Shown: positions 36,873-45,057 of the stretch, one piece after another
How positions within the stretch are numbered: position 1 is the first letter of the stretch
How the letters are laid out: the number at the start of each line of letters is the position of its first letter
Source of the DNA: JANXVV01 sp038230975
GTDB lineage: Bacteria > Planctomycetota > Phycisphaerae > Tepidisphaerales > Tepidisphaeraceae
Assembly: GCA_038230975.1 (NCBI GenBank)
Contig: JBBRMF010000008.1
Location: 1-45,083 of the forward strand
Direction of reading: 5' to 3'
Length of the DNA stretch: 45,083 bases
Program-made: the position numbers and the translations under genes
The notes under the pieces: generated by a model
Told to the model about the DNA's origin: nothing
The model's database searches: none
The model's input: the letters and a program-made list of their open reading frames with translations, nothing else

Positions 36873-38744
36873 ATGCTTCAAAACTGCCCAAACTGGCGTT
36901 CTTCAAATGCGAAAAAGGTGCTTTTAGCCCTCTTGGCTGTAGGTTTGCCGGCGGGCTCAGCCGCAATGGCGCAGGATGGGTCACGGCGGCCGTATGACGA
37001 TTCAAATGCCCGGGTGCGGGCGGTTCAGTATTCGCTCGAGCGGGATCGGTCGGATCTGGAAGCTGCGCGGCGGAAGGTGGATGCAATCATCGGCGCCCGA
37101 GAAAAACAACTTAATGATCTGTCCGCCATGCGACTGGGTGGTGACGGACAAGTAGACAAAGCAAAAGTGGATCTGGACAAAGCGACTCAGGCGCAATCGC
37201 GCCTCCGCGATCAACTGCAGACGATCAAAAAGGACATGGAGACCGCCAAGGCCAAGCTCGATCCGATTCATGCGGCAGAGTTGGCCAAATTTGAATCGAC
37301 CGACTCTTTTAAAGCCTCCTTTGCGATTTTCGACAAAGCACGGCAGGAATTGAAAGTACCCACTGATGCCGCCTTGGATCAAATTGCCCAGACGCGGGAG
37401 TTTCAGGATCTGGTCGCCGCCGCACGTGCGGCAAAGGTCAATGCGGATAAATTGCGTGAGGATCGAACCGCCAATCCAAAGGCCGTTGCCGCAGCCGACG
37501 ATGCATTTGTCGCCGTGGATAACAAGGTTCAGGATTTGGAGGAAAAGGCTCTGACTGCGGATCCGAAAATCGTCGATCTTCGCAAACGCGTGGATGAAGC
37601 TCAAGCCGTACTACGCAAGATGCGCGATCAAATGGAGCAGGAGCTTTTGAAAGATCCTGCGTACACCGCCACCGTCGACGAGTTGCATCAGCGACAAACC
37701 GCGTTCGATTCCACCACTGATGATCTGAAAAAACTGGACGTGCAGGTGGTGGATCTCCGAGGCACGGTGGACAAAAAATCGGATGTGCCGCAGGACAACC
37801 GCACGGCTTTGCGTGATGCCGAGGCAAAACTGGACACGATCAACAGCGACCTTGCGCAGGCTCGCCAGGATGCCGCGAAATTTGAATCACGCGTGCAGGA
37901 TGACCAGGAGAGTCTGAATTACGCGCAACGGGATCGTGATTCGGCCGGTCAGGAATACAGCGCAGCTCCACCGCGTTCGGGCGATGTGACGGTGTACGCA
38001 GCGGAACCCCCGATCTATGTGCCAGCCGAACGGGTGACAGTCTATTCGTCCTATTATTCTCCACCGGTTTATTACGGACCTAGTTATTACAGCGAACCCG
38101 GTATTTCCATCGGATTTGGCTACTACCCCAGTTACTATTATTCGCACTGTTCCAGCGATCACTATTATTACAATCGTTACTACTACAATTCTAACCATCA
38201 TTACAATGAAGGTCACCGTGACTGGCAGAATGGGAACCGCGATCACTCTTATTCTAATGACCGAACGAGCGATGATCGGCACGTCCGCAACGACGGCTCC
38301 AGAAATCAGCGCGACGCCCGGGAATCTCGCCCACCCGTCGATCATCAAACCTATCAAGACTCCGGCGGGGCCAGGACCGCGCGAAACGTGCATACGCCTC
38401 AAACCAACACTGATGAGCCCCGACGCGCCACGCGTTCACCCAGCACGCCACGTGAAAGCGCTGCGCGTCCTCCGGAAGATGTCCATGGCCGTCGCGTGAC
38501 GGAATCAGCACCAGCGCGGTCGGAAGCGCGGCCATCACCGGAGCCCACTCGCGCACCTCGCAGTGCGCATGTCGACTCCCCTGCGGTGCAGGAAGCTCCA
38601 CGTCGTCAGGAGTCGCCTCGCCATCAGGAAGCCGCCCCTCAACGCCGTGAAGCCCCCCGCCATCAGGATTCCGCGCGATCGGATCGTACTTCGCAGAAGG
38701 ATTCATCCGACAGTACGTCTCGCTCGCATATGAAATCGCGGTAG
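36873..38744 (+). CDS. secreted coiled-coil protein with Tyr-rich and Arg/His/Pro-rich tail
   Basis: 623 residues from the ATG at 36873 (GGAAGG ~8 nt upstream); an ATG at 36849 is less likely. Signal peptide: KKVLLALLAVGLPAGSAAMA. Residues ~45-375 are almost entirely heptad-like coiled coil (for example DLEAARRKVDAIIGAREKQL). A compact region around 390-465 is extremely Tyr-rich (SSYYSPPVYYGPSYYSEPG, then HYYYNRYYYNSNHHYNEGH). The last ~150 residues are low complexity, rich in Arg, His, Ser, Pro and Glu, with loose repeats around PRRQESPRHQEA. Such architecture suggests a structural envelope or extracellular matrix protein, perhaps with an adhesive or surface-bound tail. No enzyme motif. No close family recognised. 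Confidence 0.8.
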   Translation: MLQNCPNWRSSNAKKVLLALLAVGLPAGSAAMAQDGSRRPYDDSNARVRAVQYSLERDRSDLEAARRKVDAIIGAREKQLNDLSAMRLGGDGQVDKAKVDLDKATQAQSRLRDQLQTIKKDMETAKAKLDPIHAAELAKFESTDSFKASFAIFDKARQELKVPTDAALDQIAQTREFQDLVAAARAAKVNADKLREDRTANPKAVAAADDAFVAVDNKVQDLEEKALTADPKIVDLRKRVDEAQAVLRKMRDQMEQELLKDPAYTATVDELHQRQTAFDSTTDDLKKLDVQVVDLRGTVDKKSDVPQDNRTALRDAEAKLDTINSDLAQARQDAAKFESRVQDDQESLNYAQRDRDSAGQEYSAAPPRSGDVTVYAAEPPIYVPAERVTVYSSYYSPPVYYGPSYYSEPGISIGFGYYPSYYYSHCSSDHYYYNRYYYNSNHHYNEGHRDWQNGNRDHSYSNDRTSDDRHVRNDGSRNQRDARESRPPVDHQTYQDSGGARTARNVHTPQTNTDEPRRATRSPSTPRESAARPPEDVHGRRVTESAPARSEARPSPEPTRAPRSAHVDSPAVQEAPRRQESPRHQEAAPQRREAPRHQDSARSDRTSQKDSSDSTSRSHMKSR

Positions 38745-38871
38745 TTGCATTTATGTACCCATCCCCCGTGAAGTCTTGATAGGCCCATTGCCTGTCCGTG
38801 CCATCGCCTGAAACGGTGGACGATCAAGACTCAATTGCCCCATTTTCAAATAATCCCGTCGGCAGGCTTAT

Positions 38872-39843
38872 ATGCGTATCTCTCCCGTTTTTCGATCACT
38901 TTGCGCTCTTGTTCTCACGCTTCTTTTCTCAACATTTCAAGTTCGTGCCAATCACGGCCCGGGTGCCTCCGGTGGCGGCAGCGCCACGATTTCAGGCGAG
39001 ACCCTGAAGCAGGGAAGTTACGAGCTGACCCTCCGCGAAGATTTCGCGGCGTTTCAACCCTTCAATTCGGCTCAGGCAGCCGAGCGCGCACGGAAAGGGG
39101 GAGACTTTGACGCGCTCAACCACGGATTCATTACCAGTGTGGATCTGGCACTGGGCATTGCCCCGGATTTCCAGATCGGCGCGACGACGGGTTACTTTGT
39201 GGGTCAAGATTTCAAGTCCGCCTCTTTGCAGTCAAATGGTTCGGTCGAAGAATCGCAGGCCAACCCAACCGGACTGACCGACTTATTGCTCACCGGCAAG
39301 TATCGATTGTTGAAGGGCGCACCCGGCAACCTGTCGATCGTCGCGGGAGTGAAAATCCCGACAGGTCGAAGCGATGTTCACTTAAGCAACTTTGAAAAGT
39401 TGAGCCCCACCGATCAGCCGAGTACCGGTGCGTGGGACTTCCCGATCGGACTGGCCTATTCCCGCTTCCTGACGTCGCGCCTCACGCTGGATACCAGCGT
39501 GCTTTATACCTTTCGCACCCAGCGCAACTTGTTCAAGGTGGGCGATCGAATCGACGCGGGATTGGCCTTGGCGTACCGATTAACTGACAAGATCAAAAAC
39601 TTCCCACAGTTCAGCGTATTCACGGAAGTAAACGATGTGTACCTGATGAAGGACACGGATCATCATGAAAAAGACCCCAACAGCGGCAGCAATACGGTGT
39701 ATCTCACGCCGGGCGGGCGAATACGATTTAACAAAAATGTAAGCGTCACCGTGGCCCCTTCATTTCCTGTCTACCAGGTAGACTACGGCGATCAGGGGAA
39801 GGTGCGATTCAAGATGGCTTTCTCGTTGTCGTTCTCTAACTAA
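38872..39843 (+). CDS. outer-membrane beta-barrel protein (phenol MetA-pathway-like)
   Basis: 323 residues; signal peptide MRISPVFRSLCALVLTLLF to about FQVRA. Residues ~60-323 are amphipathic beta-strands with aromatic girdle residues (FQIGATTGYFVGQDF, then LLLTGKYRLLKG, then IVAGVKIPTGRSDV) and a C-terminal strand ending in KMAFSLSFSN, consistent with an outer-membrane barrel. The pattern 'G.K.PTGR' and 'P.G..Y...L' resembles the transporter-like family linked to phenol-degradation (MetA) proteins. A His/Asp-rich loop (DTDHHEKD) could contact metal. The start has only a weak AGG upstream. Terminated by a good hairpin at 39882. The substrate is unknown; the neighbouring YHS lipoprotein hints at metal handling. 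Confidence 0.8.
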   Translation: MRISPVFRSLCALVLTLLFSTFQVRANHGPGASGGGSATISGETLKQGSYELTLREDFAAFQPFNSAQAAERARKGGDFDALNHGFITSVDLALGIAPDFQIGATTGYFVGQDFKSASLQSNGSVEESQANPTGLTDLLLTGKYRLLKGAPGNLSIVAGVKIPTGRSDVHLSNFEKLSPTDQPSTGAWDFPIGLAYSRFLTSRLTLDTSVLYTFRTQRNLFKVGDRIDAGLALAYRLTDKIKNFPQFSVFTEVNDVYLMKDTDHHEKDPNSGSNTVYLTPGGRIRFNKNVSVTVAPSFPVYQVDYGDQGKVRFKMAFSLSFSN

Positions 39844-39881
39844 GACAATTTGATTTTGGTGTAGCGGTTTTAATTCGGATT

Positions 39882-39915
39882 TTCGTAGGGTCCGCTTTAG
39901 AGCCTACGAATTTTT
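39882..39915 (+). terminator. intrinsic terminator of the barrel gene
   Basis: TTCGTAGG (39882-39889) pairs with CCTACGAA (39903-39910), followed by TTTTT. It lies 39 nt after the stop at 39843. Confidence 0.65.
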
Positions 39916-39916
39916 A

Positions 39917-39981
39917 GGTGGCGTGGGCGTCTCGCCCGCGTCTTCTTGCGAAGAAAGCAATGGCGAGACGCCCATGCCACC
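39917..39981. repeat. 20-bp-arm nested hairpin followed by a T-run
   Basis: Arms 39917-39936 and 39962-39981 are reverse complements with one G-T wobble. Each arm nearly folds on itself (GTGGGCG TCT CGCCCGC on the left). The loop contains a further TTCTT-GCG-AAGAA hairpin. ATTTTTTTC follows, so it may act as a second terminator. It lies between the barrel and YHS genes. Confidence 0.8.
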
Positions 39982-40052
39982 ATTTTTTTCAGGCCCGTTA
40001 CCGGGCCCGACGATGAACGCTAAAAATTGGCTTGCGATGTGGAGGTTCAGCG

Positions 40053-40340
40053 ATGTGGAACTTATGCAATCGAATCGTGATCGTCAGCTTCCTGACCTGT
40101 ATTCTTGGCGCGTGCGCTGCAGATAGTACACCGTCTGCTTCACCCAAAACCGCGGCGGCGTGCGCGGTACATTCAGAATGCCTGGTGTGCAAAAAAAATG
40201 CCGACCTGGCGTGTGTGGATGTTGACGTGGACGGCAAAACCCCGTTCCTGGATTACAGCGGAAAACGCTACTACTTTTGCAGCGATGATTGCCGTTCGGA
40301 ATTCCAAAAAAATCCGACGAAGTTCGTCAACGCGAAGTAA
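40053..40340 (+). CDS. YHS/TRASH-type metal-binding lipoprotein
   Basis: 95 residues from the ATG at 40053, with a perfect GGAGG 7 nt upstream; an ATG at 40032 is not supported. The signal sequence ends in a lipobox, CILGAC, so the mature protein is lipid-anchored at about residue 19. The mature domain has Cys pairs: HSECLVCKKNADLACVDVD, then the YHS-like block GKRYYFCSDDCRSEFQKNP, typical of small metal-binding YHS domains that bind copper, iron or other thiophilic metals. It follows the outer-membrane barrel gene, separated by two hairpins, and the pair may cooperate in metal binding or transport, which is inference. Confidence 0.85.
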   Translation: MWNLCNRIVIVSFLTCILGACAADSTPSASPKTAAACAVHSECLVCKKNADLACVDVDVDGKTPFLDYSGKRYYFCSDDCRSEFQKNPTKFVNAK

Positions 40341-40381
40341 TGGCTGATCGTTCTGGTGCATCGTCACACTTAAGATTTAAA

Positions 40382-40466
40382 GTGCCACAGGTCGCGGTAC
40401 TCCGAGACCTGTGCTTCGCGTCACACCGCAAAAATACGGGTCTCGGAGTACCGCGACCTGTGGCAC
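40382..40466. repeat. perfect 28-bp-arm nested hairpin
   Basis: Arms 40382-40409 and 40439-40466 are exact reverse complements across 29 nt. Each arm also contains CACAGGTC and GACCTGTG and can fold alone. It lies between the convergent genes ending at 40340 and 40579, so it may stop transcription from both sides. Confidence 0.85.
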
Positions 40467-40499
40467 CCAATCCGACATTATTCTAAATCCCGTACTTGC

Positions 40500-40547
40500 C
40501 AAAGGCACGCGTTCTCTTCCGTTACCGGGAAAAAACGCGTGCCTTTG
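40500..40547. repeat. 14-bp-arm hairpin near the end of the DUF3352-like gene
   Basis: CAAAGGCACGCGTT (40500-40513) pairs exactly with AACGCGTGCCTTTG (40534-40547). The loop includes TTCC and GGAA that extend the stem in part. It is 32 nt past the stop of the minus-strand gene ending at 40579, and minus-strand reading gives the layout of a terminator without a strong T-run. Confidence 0.75.
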
Positions 40548-40578
40548 ATCCATGCATCGCAATGGGCAGCCGACGCTA

Positions 40579-42351
40579 CTATTTCTCGCCGGGCACAATG
40601 ATCGCCTGCTGCTGCGACTCACGGGCTTTGCCGATGGCGGCAACGATCGGGACAATCAGCCCTTGCCCTTCGACTAAAATAGCTTCCGGCCCACCCAGCA
40701 AAGTCGCACCGGGGAAAGGGGAAATGCTCTTCGTGTGCAGTCCCGCGTCATCGGTCCAGGCAGCGCTCCCCGCAGGGCTCATCAGCGGGAGAATCTTTTC
40801 AAGCGTTGGCAGCCCGATGGCAGGTGTATTCATTCCGAACATGTCGGCAAACCCCAGCACACGCGTGGCCGCAAGCAGATACGGATAACCGACCGGTGCG
40901 CTGCGCGGCAGATCGAAGAACGTGAGTGCGGAGGCAGTCTCCCCACCGAGCCGTTTACGCGTGGCAACAAAACCTTCGTTTTGCAGAATTGAAGTCGTCG
41001 TGGAATGGTTCGCGGCTGAGACGACGATCTGCGGGAAAAGCGCGAAGTAGAGATTGCCGTTCTTGATCGTCCAGGCAGGGGTGATCAACGGGGTATTGAG
41101 GTAGTGAACTTTCAGGCCGTCGATCGTTGCGGTGACGATATTCCCGCGCGGCTTATCAGGGGCGGTCTCGGAATTGATTTTATCGTTGACGAGCCTTTCA
41201 AGAATGCCAAGCGAATGTTCGAGCTTGGCCGCGTCACGCGCGTGGTTGATTGCGACGAATCCAAGCGGCCCTACACCCCCCACACTTGGAGCGGTGTAGG
41301 CGAGCCACTCGTCGCCCAGCGCCTGGAGCAGATCGCTTTCGATGTTGATGCCGGTCACAACGTTCGCGATCGCAAGCCCGGAATTGAATTGATTGCTCAC
41401 CGTCGGATCAATTTTAGTGATGATGCTTCTCATCATGCTCAACAGTTTTGCGAAGTCGGCCTTGCCGGCAATCATCATCGTTGCAGACTGCGGCACGGAA
41501 TGCAGTGCTGCGTCACTCAACGGACCGGTATCGAGCAACTGCAGCAATCCCGTGCGCGGCGCGGGAGCCATCAAAAATCCTTGAGTGCCAAACTCCCGGC
41601 CGTCAAAACCAGCCGTCCAGATGATGCGCTTCAGACCGCCGATGCCAAGAGTCTCGCGAATCATTTGCCATTTTCCGGCGGCTTGCGGGATGAGCGTTAC
41701 GGTCTGGTCGATCAACGCAGTCAACGCTTCAAGATCTCCGTAGGTGACAAGCAGCGGATCTTTACCCACTTGTGCCATCGCATCCACAAACTGCTTGCGA
41801 TAGGTGAGCGTCGTTTTGCTCTTGCCCGCCAGATCCGGCGTGACGTTGCCGAGTGTGATCGCGACAATTCCTTCTTCTTCAATAGCCGTCACCGGAACAA
41901 GTGAGCCGGTTAGTACCTGATCGAGAAATGTATTGATGTCTTTCTTAAGCTGAGCCGCGTGGCTACCGGCTTTGCAGAGCAGCGCGATGCGTGGCATGGG
42001 CTGTCCGACATTCAGGCCATCGACCGGGCCGACATAAATAGCCGTCGGATATCGCCACAGTGAAGGGCCAAACTTCCCGAGCATCTCGCGCAGCATCGCC
42101 GCGTTATGATCTTTCTCGGCCATCTTGTCGAGCAGCTTTGGAAGCGTTTCATTGACGACTTGCGGGAAACCGGATGCGTCAAGAAAGGTCTTCAGGCGAG
42201 ACTGCGCGTAACCGACCCCCGGTTCATCAACGCCGCGCCAACCGATGTAGAAAATCGCATCGTCTGGAATGCGATCCGCCAAGGGTTGGGCCGATGAAAG
42301 CAAGGGTGAAAGAATCAGCGTAAAAACAACGACCATCGAACGGAATTTCAT
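40579..42351 (-). CDS. secreted DUF3352-like protein
   Basis: 590 residues; CAGGAGCCCT upstream of the ATG at 42351 is a strong ribosome site. Signal peptide: MKFRSMVVVFTLILSPLLSS then AQPLADR. The mature protein begins RIPDDAIFYIGWRGVDEP, the 'P.DA..Y.G..' opening seen in DUF3352 and other planctomycete secreted proteins, and continues with repeated alpha-beta blocks (RIALLCKAGSHAAQ, then GPLGFVAINHARDAAKL, then HYLNTPLITPAWTIKNGNLY). The C-terminal segment is hydrophobic and helical (GQGLIVPIVAAIGKARESQQ). It lacks catalytic motifs known to me. Probably periplasmic. The family assignment is by overall pattern only. Confidence 0.78.
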   Translation of the reverse strand: MKFRSMVVVFTLILSPLLSSAQPLADRIPDDAIFYIGWRGVDEPGVGYAQSRLKTFLDASGFPQVVNETLPKLLDKMAEKDHNAAMLREMLGKFGPSLWRYPTAIYVGPVDGLNVGQPMPRIALLCKAGSHAAQLKKDINTFLDQVLTGSLVPVTAIEEEGIVAITLGNVTPDLAGKSKTTLTYRKQFVDAMAQVGKDPLLVTYGDLEALTALIDQTVTLIPQAAGKWQMIRETLGIGGLKRIIWTAGFDGREFGTQGFLMAPAPRTGLLQLLDTGPLSDAALHSVPQSATMMIAGKADFAKLLSMMRSIITKIDPTVSNQFNSGLAIANVVTGINIESDLLQALGDEWLAYTAPSVGGVGPLGFVAINHARDAAKLEHSLGILERLVNDKINSETAPDKPRGNIVTATIDGLKVHYLNTPLITPAWTIKNGNLYFALFPQIVVSAANHSTTTSILQNEGFVATRKRLGGETASALTFFDLPRSAPVGYPYLLAATRVLGFADMFGMNTPAIGLPTLEKILPLMSPAGSAAWTDDAGLHTKSISPFPGATLLGGPEAILVEGQGLIVPIVAAIGKARESQQQAIIVPGEK

Positions 42352-42474
42352 AGGGCTCCTGGGTACGAGTTACGGTCGTAAGTGCAGGAAGCGGGATGGA
42401 GGATTAGTGGGGGGAATAGAAACAGCAACCAAAAGGGTGTAACGTTTTTTGTGGCGCGCGAGAAAGCCCCCTAA

Positions 42475-42503
42475 CCCTCCTCCCATCAGTACATGGGGGA
42501 GGG
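42475..42503 (-). terminator. hairpin after the polytopic membrane protein gene
   Basis: CCCTCCTCCCAT (42475-42486) pairs, with one bulge, with ATGGGGGAGGG (42493-42503). It lies 10 nt past the stop of the minus-strand gene at 42514. Its right arm and flank (GGGGGAGGGAAC) match the element at 16462-16473 (GGGGAGGGGAAC). Confidence 0.5.
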
Positions 42504-42513
42504 AACTGAAACT

Positions 42514-43938
42514 TTAATTGCTGGCGATGATCGGACGCTCGAGGGTGGGAGACTCCGGATGCATGATTTGCCTGAGCGCGGCGGCGGCGGTGTATCTTCC
42601 TGGGGCGTTGATGAAAGGTGCCGTCGTACCAATTAAAGAAACGCCGATGCTATAGGTCAGCAACAACACGGCCATGCACCAGATGATCGGATGATGTTTC
42701 TTGCGCAGCCATGCCCCCGTCCAGAACAACAGCATCGGTAGGAATACAATCGACCAGCGCGGCCCGAACATGTAGGCATTCCAGTTGGCGCGCAACACGA
42801 CGAAACCGATCAGAATAACGCCGCCACCCACCAAGGTGATGGCCGCCATCGTCTTGGTCGCGATTGGCCAATGACGCCGGAGAACGAGCGTAATTCCCAT
42901 CACGCCTAAAATCAGCACGGGAAAATGACTGAATATACCGTGCGTGCCAACGAGGGCACCCAGAACCAATTCCGCATTCACCACGCTGGAATGCACCCAC
43001 CCGTTCCTGGCCAAAGCTTCTTCGTCGGGCAGATCGAGCGTCGTGTGTGTTTCACGGGCGAGCCATTGCGGGTGATAAGTGGGAGGTAACAGATTTCCGG
43101 TCAACGGAACGGTCAGCACCGCATGAAGCACCAGCGGTGGAAGCGTGCCGATGATGTAGAGCAGCACACCCCCGAATCGAACGCGTTTCCGCCAACGCAG
43201 ATTCGTGATGACCAGGATGAGTCCGACCAGAAAAATGATCGCAGCCGGATCAATGACCGCGGCCAACGCCGCGCAAAGCCCACAGATCATCAACCAGGCT
43301 CCGGTGCGGGTGGGTTCTTTCGTCACGGAAATGTGAACCAGGCATCCGCAGGCGGCCAGCACTAACGCAGCGGCCGGAGCATGCGCATTCAGCACCACGG
43401 CATAGCTGATCAATCCACTCCCGAAGACAACGGCAAGCGCCAAAAGCGTGCGCCAGGGCCGTCGCAACTCGAATAGCCGCCCCATGCGGTAAATCATCCC
43501 GCCCGCAATGGCCACTGGAATCACTGCGCCAACGATCGTCAGCAGATAAACCACCAGCGCCGTGTTCCGATGAAAGGACAAACCAAACTGCTGAAACACC
43601 AGATAAACCCCAGCCATGAGCACGGCCAGCACGGGCGCCTTGTCGCTGTAGGCATGGTTCTGAATCTGAACGGTCTCGGCAGGCTGGTGAAAATCGCGCT
43701 GTCGCAGAATGGAGTAAAACGGAGTGGACTCAATTTCCTGCGAATGATTCTCGGCCAGCGATTGAATCGTCGCCAACCGTGTCAACTCGTTGGCGGAAAT
43801 GCTGCTGGAATCGGGGCTGCGAAGTGGTCGCAACAAGGGCAATGCGACGACAAGGACCAGCACTGGAACGGCCAGCGCCCAGGGACGGACCATCTGTCGA
43901 CGGGGTAACGTTCGGAAGTAATTCAGTACGGAGTGCAT
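42514..43938 (-). CDS. polytopic membrane protein (GT-C-like)
   Basis: 474 residues with about ten hydrophobic segments, beginning at 18-37 (RPWALAVPVLVLVVALPLL) and including YLLTIVGAVIPVAIAGGMIY, then ALVLAACGCLVHI, then ICGLCAALAAVIDPAAIIFL, then LVGALVGTHGIFSHFPVLIL, then LPMLLFWTGAW. After helix 1 lies a polar loop of ~80 residues (SANELTRLATIQSLAENHSQ, then HAYSDKAPVLAVL), a pattern often found in GT-C-fold glycosyltransferases or their relatives that use lipid-linked sugars. The C-terminus is a short soluble tail. No confident catalytic Asp motif is identified. The start ATG 43938 has only a weak AAAG. An envelope glycan role is possible; the exact role is unknown. Confidence 0.75.
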   Translation of the reverse strand: MHSVLNYFRTLPRRQMVRPWALAVPVLVLVVALPLLRPLRSPDSSSISANELTRLATIQSLAENHSQEIESTPFYSILRQRDFHQPAETVQIQNHAYSDKAPVLAVLMAGVYLVFQQFGLSFHRNTALVVYLLTIVGAVIPVAIAGGMIYRMGRLFELRRPWRTLLALAVVFGSGLISYAVVLNAHAPAAALVLAACGCLVHISVTKEPTRTGAWLMICGLCAALAAVIDPAAIIFLVGLILVITNLRWRKRVRFGGVLLYIIGTLPPLVLHAVLTVPLTGNLLPPTYHPQWLARETHTTLDLPDEEALARNGWVHSSVVNAELVLGALVGTHGIFSHFPVLILGVMGITLVLRRHWPIATKTMAAITLVGGGVILIGFVVLRANWNAYMFGPRWSIVFLPMLLFWTGAWLRKKHHPIIWCMAVLLLTYSIGVSLIGTTAPFINAPGRYTAAAALRQIMHPESPTLERPIIASN

Positions 43939-43946
43939 GGGCTTTA

Positions 43947-44028
43947 GTCAGTGGTCAGTTGATAGTTGCCGCAAAAAATATGGCACGCAAGTCTTTAAAC
44001 AACTGACAACGAGCCACTGACAACTGAC
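43947..44028. repeat. inverted pair of heptanucleotide repeat arrays
   Basis: GTCAGTG-GTCAGTT-GATAGTT at 43947-43967 is a run of three heptamers. At 44000-44028 the reverse strand reads GTCAGTT-GTCAGTG-GCTCGTT-GTCAGTT, a run of four. The two arrays face each other across ~31 nt. Heptamers of this type (GTCAGTK) recur in many bacterial intergenic repeats. The pair is just upstream of the gene starting at 43938 and downstream of the gene ending at 44044. Confidence 0.75.
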
Positions 44029-44058
44029 ATCTTCAATACATCTTCAATACATCTTCAA
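44029..44058. repeat. 11-bp tandem repeat overlapping a gene end
   Basis: ATCTTCAATAC occurs at 44029-44039 and 44040-44050, with a partial copy at 44051-44058. The minus-strand amidotransferase gene stops at 44044-44046 inside the second copy, so its last codons are part of the repeat. Confidence 0.8.
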
Positions 44059-44850
44059 GAATTGAACGAAATTATTCACCAGTCGATCGCCTAAACGTGC
44101 ATATCGGCTGTAATGCAGAAGGGTGTCCTGCCGGATTTTGCCAATGCCATCCGGACCAAGTACTTTTGTGACATCCTCTTTTGCAAAATGCAGCATGGCT
44201 TCAATGCCGCCTTGCTCCATTTCAAAGTGGTACTGGAATCCAAAAAGGCGACTTTTGAATCGAAAAGCCTGATTTTTGCACGTTCGCGTGCTACTCAGCA
44301 GGGCATTGCCGGTGGCCGGTGGCGGTGCCGGAGGTGGCGCAGGATTGGGGGGTGGAGGCAGCTTCGGAAGATCAAACGTGTCGAAATGCCAATGGAACAT
44401 CGGGCAGCCATCGATCATTCCATACACCAGCGGCTCTGTGCCGCCAGGAAACGGGAAGTTCACCGGCCCCCAGCCGATCTCAGGCATTGGAGTGGGTGCC
44501 TCTTCTGGCGTAGCACCGGGTTTGACGTTTGGATACACCTTTGCGCCCGCCGCATGGGCCAATAACTGGGCTCCGAGACAGATCCCCAATACCGGGCGAT
44601 CATGCTGTACAAGTCGTTTCAGGAGCGATACTTCCTTTTCCAGAAAAGGATACTTCGCATCACCGATATCGGCCACGCCCATCGGCCCGCCCATCACGAT
44701 CAGGACTCGCATCTCATCCAGATCCGTGGGGACTTCGTCGCCTTTATATAAATGGCGGACTTCGACCGGAATGCCAAAATCCCGAAAGATCGGCATGATT
44801 CGGCCGGGGGCCTCGTGGGCAACATGTTGCAGGATAATCGCCTTACTCAT
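44044..44850 (-). CDS. class I glutamine amidotransferase with proline-rich insertion
   Basis: 268 residues. Catalytic triad: Cys91 in VLGICLGAQLLAHAAG, and His208 with Glu210 in FGFQYHFE. HWHFDTFDLP at ~153-162 is the family block found in stand-alone type 1 amidotransferases (GMP-synthase-like GATase domains). Normally this is followed by a short turn and an LA-S motif; here residues ~163-180 are a Pro/Ala run (KLPPPPNPAPPPAPPPATGN) before ALLSS. The C-terminal helix (~230-268) is normal. The protein would release ammonia from glutamine or hydrolyse a gamma-glutamyl amide; the substrate is unknown. Start ATG 44850. The frame ends in the 11-bp tandem repeat. Confidence 0.9.
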   Translation of the reverse strand: MSKAIILQHVAHEAPGRIMPIFRDFGIPVEVRHLYKGDEVPTDLDEMRVLIVMGGPMGVADIGDAKYPFLEKEVSLLKRLVQHDRPVLGICLGAQLLAHAAGAKVYPNVKPGATPEEAPTPMPEIGWGPVNFPFPGGTEPLVYGMIDGCPMFHWHFDTFDLPKLPPPPNPAPPPAPPPATGNALLSSTRTCKNQAFRFKSRLFGFQYHFEMEQGGIEAMLHFAKEDVTKVLGPDGIGKIRQDTLLHYSRYARLGDRLVNNFVQFLKMY

Positions 44851-44978
44851 AACGTTGTCTGAATGATCGGCCGGAGGCGGCGGATGTCAAGCGCCGGGCA
44901 TCGAACCGACAAAAAAGGGTGCATGACAGTTCCGGCGTACCCGATTTCTCCCTCTCCCGGTACTGGGTCCGTCGATTT

Positions 44979-45057
44979 ATCTCCCGCCGCAGAATATCAC
45001 GATTCGGCCGGCACTTTCCAGTCGATCTGAAGTTTTCAGGTTCCGCCGGCGGGAGAT
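44979..45057. repeat. 11-bp inverted repeat at the window end
   Basis: ATCTCCCGCCG (44979-44989) is the exact reverse complement of CGGCGGGAGAT (45047-45057). It lies in the non-coding stretch upstream of the amidotransferase gene (44851-45083), where no gene is seen within the window. Confidence 0.55.

Noticed and set aside
36299..37086. minus-strand frames in the 36.3-37.1 kb gap, one with CPRC
   Set aside because: They overlap hepT or the coiled-coil gene, lack starts with ribosome sites and match no family; at most a gene remnant.
39882..40547. the hairpin-rich stretch as a CRISPR array or insertion sequence
   Set aside because: No regularly spaced direct repeats, no cas genes, no transposase, no target duplication seen.
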